This document shows positions 58,001-64,000 of a stretch of DNA of 64,000 bases, one piece after another. Each line of letters starts with the position of its first letter. Positions within the stretch are counted from its first letter, which is position 1. The notes beneath the pieces are model-generated. The model saw only the letters and a list, made by a program, of their open reading frames with translations, did no database searches and was not told the DNA's origin. Source of the stretch: Symsagittifera roscoffensis (lineage: Eukaryota > Xenacoelomorpha > Acoela > Convolutidae); NCBI RefSeq assembly GCF_963678635.1, contig NC_087071.1, positions 47,534,889 through 47,598,888 on the forward strand, given 5' to 3'. The position numbers and the translations under genes are program-made.

Positions 58001-58854
58001 TCAAGTGGTTTCCTGAGCTCCGAACTATTCTTGTATGCCGCCGTCTTGCATCGGGCCAAAACGATGGGCGCCGTCTCTCTCAAGTTTCCTTCCGAAACAG
58101 CATCCACTGAAGGACTACCCCATCCTTCCACTTCTCTCTTCCTCTTGCGAGTCTTCACATCTCTGCTCGAGGGCGTTGTGGCTATCATCATTGATTCGAC
58201 CTCTCCATCCACTCCTTCCAACTCTTGCCTCCCCCCTGCTCGAGCCTTAAGGATATTAGTACTTTTAATCATATTACTAGTCCCAACCTTATCCCTTTTT
58301 ATATCATCAACCATTTTATCCACAGTTTTTTGTTTCAGAGTAGAGCTGTCCTCACATTTCTCTTTTCTAGTCTTCGATCGTGCGTTCCTCAGCTCCACTA
58401 GCTTGTTCAGCAGCTCTCTTCTTGCTTTCTCATCCAGGCCCGTTCCTATCAGGAGCGGTTCCCCGAATCTCACTACTGCGTCCCACAGTTCCTTCTTGAA
58501 CTTGTCCAGCGTCGTCTCGCTGCCCACTTCTCGATTGAATTCCCCCAGGAATTCCTGCCAAGCGTCATCCTCGAGAGATCCCAAGAATATGTCCCTGTTC
58601 CCTTCGAACGTGTTCTTCTCCCTTTCCTCCGAGCTCAAGAGTAACATCCCCATATTGAAGGTCTCACCTGCCAATGGCAACTCTAGGTTCTTCCGCGGGG
58701 ACGGGTTCAGAGGTGGTGTGGCAGTATCTGCCCAATTCTCTTCGCTCAAGTCTTTCAACAGCTCTTGAGTGGTGAGTTCCTCCCCTGATGGCCCTGGTTC
58801 AGGTGTGTTCCCCACCTCCATGTCTTCTCCAGCTTCACTGAGAGTTTCATCCAT
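55030..58854 (-). CDS. ORF2: 1274-aa protein of unknown function
   Basis: I do not recognise the family. ATG 58854 is in good context (GAGAGTATGG), but the frame is open further up to 58980, and that stretch (WRQEEWTVEDRFKRIL) looks coding, so the protein may start earlier or be made by a frameshift from ORF1. Residues 1-400 are acidic and basic, low-complexity and probably disordered, with an NLS-like KTRKRKR near 233. The rest is alpha-helical in appearance. Two Cys clusters could bind metal: C-x4-C-x6-C-x4-C near 745-762 and CPCHC near 1010. Close to the end, IVISSDDEEE resembles a SUMO-interaction motif with its acidic tail. The product is therefore likely nuclear. No enzyme motif is seen. 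It overlaps the end of ORF1 by 100 nt in the -1 frame. Confidence 0.75.
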   Translation of the reverse strand: MDETLSEAGEDMEVGNTPEPGPSGEELTTQELLKDLSEENWADTATPPLNPSPRKNLELPLAGETFNMGMLLLSSEEREKNTFEGNRDIFLGSLEDDAWQEFLGEFNREVGSETTLDKFKKELWDAVVRFGEPLLIGTGLDEKARRELLNKLVELRNARSKTRKEKCEDSSTLKQKTVDKMVDDIKRDKVGTSNMIKSTNILKARAGGRQELEGVDGEVESMMIATTPSSRDVKTRKRKREVEGWGSPSVDAVSEGNLRETAPIVLARCKTAAYKNSSELRKPLEVEKEIEVSTSSTSEEDFKPQKVNVKRGSTNGQVGEVEIGKEWISKAHQDMGKQVTSDPLERNKTRNTSRTWWVALETLKEMEDCLKKLDSGIARRRRNWATQQKAEVNKIEMASHLKRSWQSLLKDHFEEAMRTSSSAPPLMANPFVRTAGQLMFTWSLVGIELETLTSYDRLKLGSKKLEVYQALMQHVARDNSGLSLARRKDATCFLRWTMSMMSDSTILACHQRASGSKTMERRVSTIILNVYQSTGIEKEDGSRLSLENHRKLDEVRRFSNKKFEEEHDVHRNLASSEQYSRLSEKGEYQYVSGVMGIAYNPFLDSEAGGAHRNHEVAELLKFWTERIMEIDAVEKEGPSLGLILEKTPEVISIPRSNKRVEVNMGGGNGLLTTNLGVIWKLLRPSWCPHPHASLIEETTERVRLAPTEDEDLAKLSVLHKLITPQMQEPSERTSDPGSVKKLEPGSCLDSTCGNGEHICDGRSCVRILSFQKEDLVTWFEDITEREKSEVQIIAECYARTTVNIATALGFFSRMCGLQALERLEYEHHLVTALSVESWPGVLQVTQKHIRSWKVGLEAEMGFPMSEAYGLPLNAKSLIGSMMANLCGSHYPLHMAMVEVSSQRILVDKAFSVPKCVRLARMSHHSHKLLRKIKGTVPKELRDDLSEIWGEDLLKLERENTSDHERQNVIGKPVGSTPNLEDNDTMHEKMMELEPLLEASGERNLRSIEISHGECPCHCLAQTVWYPDHKNLCLVWDVEEIRSIGLPDHRQKVTLLVVSTMLALRWIEENITKYREATTPTAESIYAIDYSRRLELFETACKVFAIPTEVRHVWSRLRYFPWFRATLTSWLYMTTKDHMRKYQKEYRQFQAEIGPEAFKRPLLTHRNAITTGWKRVGKMSRDNTKARESILEEDLAKNVSLSLHNSFCLNREARVKALPNQAKRLQEQREWMRSYEQLKAWEEIVISSDDEEELLRQFAASSTSGCSTSKAKSTR

Positions 58855-58980
58855 ACTCTCTTCCTCTGATTCATTTCTTCTTCTCTCGAGAATTCTTTTG
58901 AATCGATCCTCAACGGTCCACTCCTCTTGTCTCCAGGCGTGTCTACAGACAGTGGTGACGGCGTCGTGGGATCCAGCTTT
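58755..58980 (-). other. Overlap of ORF1 with the open -1 frame of ORF2
   Basis: ORF1 ends at 58755. The ORF2 frame, which is -1 relative to ORF1, is open from 58980, just after a TAA at 58981-58983. The sequence T AAA AAG at 58977-58983 lies exactly there and is a weak candidate for slippage; it lacks the perfect X-XXY-YYZ pattern. Alternatives are reinitiation at ATG 58854 or separate mRNAs. Confidence 0.45.
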
Positions 58981-61900
58981 TTATATTCCGTCAGGGCTAC
59001 ATGCAGTTGACCTGCTGCATCTAGTTCTGTTCCCTCCTGTGTCACCTCTACTTGTTCCAAGCCATAGGGTGCCTTGTATTTTCTCGTGGCAAATTTCATT
59101 TCGTCCACCAATGCGACATGTCCCTCCACCACGATCATCCTGCCATCATCCCATATGGGTAGCATATTCTCAAGTCCTTCCTTTTCAAGAGTCCTCAAGA
59201 CTTTCCGCACCTCATATCCAGGGGGCTGCGAACCTCTACTCTTTTTCGCTTGCGTCGTCCACGAATTTACCTTCCTCTCGGTGACGTGGAAGTAGACTGC
59301 CGCCGTGTAGCCGATGAACAGGGGATCCCAGCCATCCGTGAAATGCCTCTGCGTTTCCTCCGTCATCATCTTCGCCATTATGGAGGGAACCACCAAGGGA
59401 CTATTCATTCCCAAGGTCATCCTCCTGACTGTCGGGAACTCAGGCATGGTGGCTGGTAGGATTTCTTTCTCCATTATGGCCTCCAGCTCCCTCTTGACTA
59501 GTGCAAAGCACTCCTTCCAGGCGGGGATTCTCAAGACTTCTCGTCCGTTGGCCGTTAATGGGTTTAGGTTCCAAAACTTTGGATACATTTCAATGGGGCC
59601 CTCTCGCTTGCCTCCCATTCTGCATTGCATTTGTCCCCTGAAGTTGCACACCATCATCTCAGCATCTTTCACTTTTCCGAAGAGTACCGTGTTGCTCATA
59701 CGCGCCCTGAGCACCTCCTGCTGACACCAATTCAGCGCTGTACCATCCAGTACGCTGATGAGACTCAAGTGCGTCACCGAGTGACGATACGTTATCACCA
59801 GGGGATCTGGAAACGCGTACGTCACTGCTGGACCATAGATGCAGGTCACCACCTCCTCTAGACCCCGGATTATCCCCATTGGGTCCGACCTCATTGCCAG
59901 GCACAGGTCCGTCAACAGAGGCATCCCTCTGTTCGCCTTCTCCCATTCTTCTCTCGAGGTTGGGTTCTCATCTTCACCCGTCATGTATCGATTCTGCATC
60001 ATGAGGTATTGCACCAGCAGTGTCTTCAACCCTGCGGCACACTTGTAGGAGCTGGTTTCAATGCTCGTGTGGACTCTCCCCATAGACAGAGGTTCTCCAT
60101 ATTCCATTAACCGATGAAACGATACCAATTCCCCATGGGTCAAGAGCACTAGTGCCAGATACCCATCAACTCGAAGTGTCTCCACTCCTCGACTAAACAT
60201 GTATGCTGGGCCCATGTTGAACAAGTATCTGGGGTAAACCAAATACAGGGCCAAGAGCAGGCTGATGGACATGCCCAGTATCTCCTGTACGAAGGCTCCG
60301 AAGATAGTCGCCGTGGTGCCGAACACTCCTGCCAAGAATTCTCTCTCCCAGCAAGGACTCAAGAACTTGAGAATCTCGTAATCTCTCCTAGTCTTCAATT
60401 CGCCGTTGGCGTGCTCTCTCCAAAATCCTCCAATCGTCACTTCATTGGCGGCCGAGACAAATCTAACCACCGTCATGTCTCTCGTTTCCGCTAGCTCCAG
60501 TTGCTTCTCTAGAAAACTCCAGATTTGTTTCACGAGGAGTGGTGCTTCCTCCCTCGTCTTATTCGTGACGTTCTCCAGCCTTGGTGTCAGGAATGGCCAC
60601 CAGCCATCCTCTTGGGTCAAGCGATATTTCATCGATTCTAACTGTTTCTCCGTCTCGACCACATTTCTTCTCTCGTTGCTGGGACCTCTAGTCCTACTGG
60701 TGGAATTTGCGACTTTCACATCCATACTCCGGAACCACAGGCTGGCCGTCAACTGGTTTATTGCCGGGTGGTCGTCCCCGATGACTGGGCTGAACTTGAG
60801 TTGTCTAGCAAAGTTCGATATCTCTAGCAAGAGTACCTCATCCAATACAATCAGGACGTCGGCCAGTCCGTAAAAGCCCCTCAGTGCATGAGATATGTCA
60901 GCCCATGCCGCCGGCAATTCTGATTTGTAAAGCCTCAAGTTCAATGGCTCCAGCTCTCGGTTGGGGGCTGCCATCAGAATCCGCCATTCACTCCCCTCTG
61001 CTATCAGGATCAAGACCGCGTACACGAATTGTAGGGCGGGTGGCATACTTGCGTATCCCGGGGATGTGGTAAACACCACCTTCGTCTTGGACCCAAATCT
61101 CGAGGCTACGTTCTCTTGTACCTCATTCATCGCCGCAAATAACGCCTGAATAGCCTCCCATATCTTCTTTGATGTCGGAATCTCCTTGCCCTTCAGTTGC
61201 TCAAGAAGTCCCATCGCGTGTAGGTGATCATTCATTCCTGCAAACATTAGCAGCTCAGGTTCACAGGGCATCTCCGACTTTATTGCCACCACTAGAGTCA
61301 ACATCTGGTTCAATTCGGCTCCTGGCAAGGAGTATACCAGAGTCTCCGGCCAGAACAACTTGGGAGACGTTCCTTCGAAGTCCGATCCCGCCACAATGAC
61401 TACTCTTGCAGCAGCTGGATCTGCTCTATCATAAACTGCCAGAGTTTTGGCCAGTTGGGTGCCACCACAGGGCTTCCCGTACCTGGGATCTTCTGCCAAC
61501 TTCGGACCTTCGTAAGCGGCATCAGGCAATTCCATTCCCCCCGGATTGAGTAGCTTGTCTACCACCTTCAACTGCGCCGGTGTTGCCAACCTGATCCTAG
61601 CGATGCCAGTTCGGTGCTTGGGAGGTTCTGTTATAAGTCCAGGACCCCCCAACAGTTTGAGAGGCCTGTAGTTAATGGGTCCCATGATCGTTTTTGTGGG
61701 AATTCCAGTCAGGTCTGTGGTCTCCATCAACTTCGCTCTCGAGAAGTGCGCTTCGTGGGCTTTCAACCAGTCTATGCAATGATGTCTATTCAGATCCTCG
61801 TGCGACACTCGTTCGATCCCCAGGGTTTCCGCCAACTCTCGTCTGCATTCCAAACTCTCTAGATCCAGTTCCTTCACCTTCTCAGGATATCTCAAGCGAG

Positions 61901-63908
61901 CAGTCTCCATAGACTTCTTTTCTCTCTTGCCATCTGCCACCACCACAGAGGACATCGCCGAGCCCGGAGGTGTCGATGACTCTACCTCCTCCGACTCCAT
62001 TGGCGTGGCACTCTGCAATCGGGTCTGATTGCTCCTTGAACTGTCTCTAGCATCAACTCTCGCTCCCAAGCGACCAGCCAAGGCCCTCGAGGCAAGGAAT
62101 GGTGGGTTGGGAGGTGGTCCTAAAGTGAATTGGGCTGTCTCCAGCAGGTCCGCCTCTAGCGTGTTAATGTGTTCCTGGAAGATGTCGTTCAGCCACTCCG
62201 CTCCCCTTGGCCTATCGAAATGGATTCCATCTTTTGAGGTGTCTTCAGGGAATCCCTTTTTCTCCATACGTTCTGCTATGTCCAACAGCCTGAGAGGAAG
62301 CACACTCTTCCGGTGTATGTCTCGGATCATCTTGTTCAGGCTCCGCACCTTCTGGTTCATCTCTAGGGCGTGCTGATCAAACATCATGTTGTAGGGGACC
62401 GTGCATACCGTCAGCAGGATGGGGTCCATCTGGATCCTCAGCTCCTCAAGAAGGCAGCTCACCTTGTCGCACAGCCTCGCTACTTTCCTCGCTTCTCCCC
62501 TTGACACGTCGTTGGTCCCAACCATCAGGGTCACTGTGTAAACTTTGGTCATCCCTAGCATGTCCAGGGTTGCCAACATCTGTGGCGTGGCAGCTCCAGC
62601 GAAACTCAAGACTCCTGTCTGCCAATGGGACCGTATCTGGGTCAACACCCGCACCAGGCTATCCCCTATAATTAGGTGAACTGCACCCTCTGGCACACGA
62701 GGTGGCGCTAGATACTCCACCCAGGCTGCGTCATGGAAGCAGTCCCTCCTGGCTCCCTGTTCCGCACTCCAGTCCAGTCGATTGTGCCTGTGGTAGTTCC
62801 CTTCTGTATTTTTCTTGTAGCTTGCGATCACGACATTCCTGACCGGCTGTTCCCTCCAAGTTGGGGGAAGCTCTGGCCTTGTCGATCTTTCACGACTTTG
62901 CTGCTGCAATTTCTCGCCTAGCTCCTTCAGGCGCGATGAGGCGCCACTCACCTGACTGCCACTTGAGGTCGAGGTTGGGGTATATCCTGGTAACACCACA
63001 TCCATCAGAGGACGTACAGGTTGTGTCTCTAGGTTGCGCAAGGAAGGCGTCACGTCATTCGGTATCCAGACCTCTAACCCTTCGCTCATGTGTTCTCTGG
63101 CCTCGCGGTCAAGGTTGAACCGTCCTCTAGCCCTGGGAGCTTCATCCACCTCCATGCGCGACTCTGGCCTCGAGCTGGTCACCACTCGTTCGTTTGACCT
63201 GGCTCCCTTCTGTGCATCAAGCTCGCGTTGTCGCTGTTCTATCCTTTCCAACTCCGACTTCAGTTGATCACGATTTGCGACGTTCTCTCGCACCCTCAGC
63301 TCCTGCTGATGTTCAGCCCTTAGCATCTCAAGTAATTTCGACGTCTGATCTCGCTCGTCGACTGCCTGGTCTCTCTCCAGCTGAAGCTTCTCCCTGTCCA
63401 ACTTCGCCTGATCCCGATCGAGGTTCGCTTTATTCCTTTCCTTCAGCGCCTTCTCGAGCTCTTTCTTTAGAACCCCCAGATCCGGATATGCCTCTGTCGT
63501 CTGTTGCGCTCGCGACATCGACGGCACCTTACTCGAGCTCTGGCCTGTGGATCTTGCTGTTGGTCTCGTCGGTAGCGGAAACTCTCCTGCGCCGTGTTCG
63601 GTGTTGTTACTCAGGCCAGGATTTCTTGCCAAGTCAAAGCCCCTTACTCCTCCATCCGCATTCCAAGATAACCATCTGGTCTGTTCTCGATTTGATATGC
63701 CCTCGGTGGTGTAGCCGACCATCAAGACAGCCTCCGTCGCAGACTCCCTGCACTCACCCTGGTCCTCCAACTGGAGGATCGCATTCAGCATCACCGCCAT
63801 TCTCTCGTCTATCTGGGTGTAGTCCAGGTCCCTCAAGCGTCTGTACAGCTCGTCAAGAGTGGGCTTCTTCAGAGCCGCGGGCACGGAGTCCCAGAATCGG
63901 TCTGCCAT
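58755..63908 (-). CDS. ORF1: 1717-aa SGNH-hydrolase-containing protein
   Basis: The frame is open from 63953, but the first ATG is at 63908 in strong context (AAAAATGGCA). Residues about 140-232 form a charged coiled coil (LDRDQAKLDREKLQLERDQ). An SGNH/GDSL hydrolase domain follows: block I IIGDSL with nucleophile Ser417, block III GTND with Asn466, block V DGIH with Asp560 and His563. A second SGNH-like pair lies downstream: AGSDFEG (Ser842) and AGMNDH (Asn893), with nearly the same spacing (51 against 49), but block V was not found. A hydrophobic stretch near 1190-1225 (ISLLLALYLVYPRYLF) could be membrane-associated or a buried helix. SGNH domains deacylate lipids or sugars; in CR1/L2 LINE ORF1 proteins a coiled coil plus esterase domain is known. 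Substrate unknown. The final 75 residues overlap the open ORF2 frame. Confidence 0.8.
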   Translation of the reverse strand: MADRFWDSVPAALKKPTLDELYRRLRDLDYTQIDERMAVMLNAILQLEDQGECRESATEAVLMVGYTTEGISNREQTRWLSWNADGGVRGFDLARNPGLSNNTEHGAGEFPLPTRPTARSTGQSSSKVPSMSRAQQTTEAYPDLGVLKKELEKALKERNKANLDRDQAKLDREKLQLERDQAVDERDQTSKLLEMLRAEHQQELRVRENVANRDQLKSELERIEQRQRELDAQKGARSNERVVTSSRPESRMEVDEAPRARGRFNLDREAREHMSEGLEVWIPNDVTPSLRNLETQPVRPLMDVVLPGYTPTSTSSGSQVSGASSRLKELGEKLQQQSRERSTRPELPPTWREQPVRNVVIASYKKNTEGNYHRHNRLDWSAEQGARRDCFHDAAWVEYLAPPRVPEGAVHLIIGDSLVRVLTQIRSHWQTGVLSFAGAATPQMLATLDMLGMTKVYTVTLMVGTNDVSRGEARKVARLCDKVSCLLEELRIQMDPILLTVCTVPYNMMFDQHALEMNQKVRSLNKMIRDIHRKSVLPLRLLDIAERMEKKGFPEDTSKDGIHFDRPRGAEWLNDIFQEHINTLEADLLETAQFTLGPPPNPPFLASRALAGRLGARVDARDSSRSNQTRLQSATPMESEEVESSTPPGSAMSSVVVADGKREKKSMETARLRYPEKVKELDLESLECRRELAETLGIERVSHEDLNRHHCIDWLKAHEAHFSRAKLMETTDLTGIPTKTIMGPINYRPLKLLGGPGLITEPPKHRTGIARIRLATPAQLKVVDKLLNPGGMELPDAAYEGPKLAEDPRYGKPCGGTQLAKTLAVYDRADPAAARVVIVAGSDFEGTSPKLFWPETLVYSLPGAELNQMLTLVVAIKSEMPCEPELLMFAGMNDHLHAMGLLEQLKGKEIPTSKKIWEAIQALFAAMNEVQENVASRFGSKTKVVFTTSPGYASMPPALQFVYAVLILIAEGSEWRILMAAPNRELEPLNLRLYKSELPAAWADISHALRGFYGLADVLIVLDEVLLLEISNFARQLKFSPVIGDDHPAINQLTASLWFRSMDVKVANSTSRTRGPSNERRNVVETEKQLESMKYRLTQEDGWWPFLTPRLENVTNKTREEAPLLVKQIWSFLEKQLELAETRDMTVVRFVSAANEVTIGGFWREHANGELKTRRDYEILKFLSPCWEREFLAGVFGTTATIFGAFVQEILGMSISLLLALYLVYPRYLFNMGPAYMFSRGVETLRVDGYLALVLLTHGELVSFHRLMEYGEPLSMGRVHTSIETSSYKCAAGLKTLLVQYLMMQNRYMTGEDENPTSREEWEKANRGMPLLTDLCLAMRSDPMGIIRGLEEVVTCIYGPAVTYAFPDPLVITYRHSVTHLSLISVLDGTALNWCQQEVLRARMSNTVLFGKVKDAEMMVCNFRGQMQCRMGGKREGPIEMYPKFWNLNPLTANGREVLRIPAWKECFALVKRELEAIMEKEILPATMPEFPTVRRMTLGMNSPLVVPSIMAKMMTEETQRHFTDGWDPLFIGYTAAVYFHVTERKVNSWTTQAKKSRGSQPPGYEVRKVLRTLEKEGLENMLPIWDDGRMIVVEGHVALVDEMKFATRKYKAPYGLEQVEVTQEGTELDAAGQLHVALTEYKKLDPTTPSPLSVDTPGDKRSGPLRIDSKEFSREEEMNQRKRVWMKLSVKLEKTWRWGTHLNQGHQGRNSPLKSC

Positions 63909-63948
63909 TTTTGCAACTTCGGGATGTATATAGGTAGATGTTAACCAG

Positions 63949-64000
63949 CTCAAGAATTACCTTACCAACTCAAGAATTACCTTACCAACTCAAGTATTCT
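63949..64000. repeat. 20-bp tandem repeat upstream of ORF1
   Basis: CTCAAGAATTACCTTACCAA occurs at 63949 and 63969, and a third unit starts at 63989 (CTCAAGTATTCT) and runs off the window. Position 41 bp before the ORF1 ATG suggests a promoter or 5' leader repeat; the array probably continues to the right. Confidence 0.85.

Larger units (their letters stand above)
54121..64000 (-). mobile_element. Large two-ORF unit, possibly an undescribed mobile or multicopy element (right end outside window)
   Basis: Two very long, intronless, overlapping frames (58755-63908 and 55030-58854) are visibly more GC-rich than the flanks and use a distinct vocabulary in which CTTGAG recurs on the sense strand about 32 times by manual scan. 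The same hexamer occurs in the non-coding flanks down to about 54125 and three times in the repeat upstream of ORF1, so I place the left limit near 54120. ORF1 resembles LINE CR1/L2 ORF1 proteins only in having a coiled coil followed by an SGNH esterase domain. No reverse transcriptase, integrase, transposase or helicase motif was recognised in either frame. Element status is inferred; a host gene pair is the alternative. Confidence 0.4.

Noticed and set aside
57947-58768. 273-codon plus-strand frame
   Set aside because: Antisense to the low-complexity N-terminal part of ORF2; Ser/Leu composition is what antisense of Glu/Lys codons gives.
55199-63937. Many plus-strand frames of 60-270 codons opposite ORF1 and ORF2
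   Set aside because: They mirror the open minus-strand frames; Ser/Pro/Leu-rich antisense shadows without domains.
63909-63953. Extension of ORF1 to the left-most open codon (TTG at 63953)
   Set aside because: The codon is not ATG, and the first ATG at 63908 has a strong initiation context; the stretch overlaps the tandem repeat.
53061-64000. LINE relic as the reverse transcriptase of the two-ORF unit
   Set aside because: It is on the same strand and downstream, but differs in base composition, is truncated and frameshifted, and its 3' tail is typical of an independent LINE. Not excluded, only unsupported.
1-64000. CRISPR arrays, bacterial operons, rRNA genes
   Set aside because: No regularly spaced identical repeats with unique spacers, no prokaryotic gene organisation, and no rRNA sequence recognised.

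Overview
The window is nuclear DNA from an invertebrate metazoan. Reasons: two intron-bearing animal genes (a beta-catenin and an HGH1 homologue), GT-AG and GC-AG introns, an AT-rich background, and a dense mixture of LTR, LINE, DNA-transposon and tRNA-related repeats. The clade cannot be fixed from the sequence alone. The beta-catenin is strongly diverged, and vertebrates can be excluded.

Layout. 194-935 (minus): the end of an unrecognised host gene, probably two exons separated by a 46-nt intron. 936-12222: AT-rich and repeat-rich, with a hAT-type MITE (1077-1503), a widely spaced inverted pair of diverged homologous segments (about 4060-4850 and 7590-8270), and one complete plus one truncated copy of an element whose ends read CCCGGGTTGACC. 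12223-18350 (plus): a young Ty3/gypsy-type LTR retrotransposon with 209-bp LTRs and a 4-bp target duplication; its RNase H is broken by two frameshifts and its pol by one in-frame stop. 18351-26440: mostly non-coding repeat relics. 26441-47087 (minus): a 14-exon beta-catenin gene whose introns hold a deleted pogo/Tigger element, a second hAT-type MITE and many copies of a dispersed repeat with tRNA-like boxes. 47554-51573 (minus): HGH1 in three exons, ending only 466 bp upstream of the first recognisable beta-catenin exon. 53061-53860 (minus): a truncated LINE reverse transcriptase relic. 54100 to beyond the right edge (minus): a large, more GC-rich, intronless unit of two very long overlapping reading frames.

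The right-hand unit is the most unusual part. ORF1 (1717 aa) has a coiled coil, a complete SGNH/GDSL hydrolase motif set and a second SGNH-like motif pair. ORF2 (1274 aa or more) lies in the -1 frame, overlaps ORF1, and has Cys clusters, a basic NLS-like run and a C-terminal SUMO-interaction-like motif. No polymerase, integrase or transposase motif was recognised in either. The hexamer CTTGAG is strongly over-represented on the sense strand throughout the unit, including its flanks and a 20-bp tandem repeat just upstream of ORF1. This looks like an undescribed mobile or multicopy gene family, but that is inference.

HGH1 and beta-catenin lie head to tail on one strand, and each has a splice acceptor 6-10 nt before its ATG, so shared transcription with trans-splicing is possible. 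The beta-catenin keeps the armadillo core, the alpha-catenin-binding segment and a C-terminal PDZ-type ligand, but no DSG-type degron is visible in its N-terminal exon.
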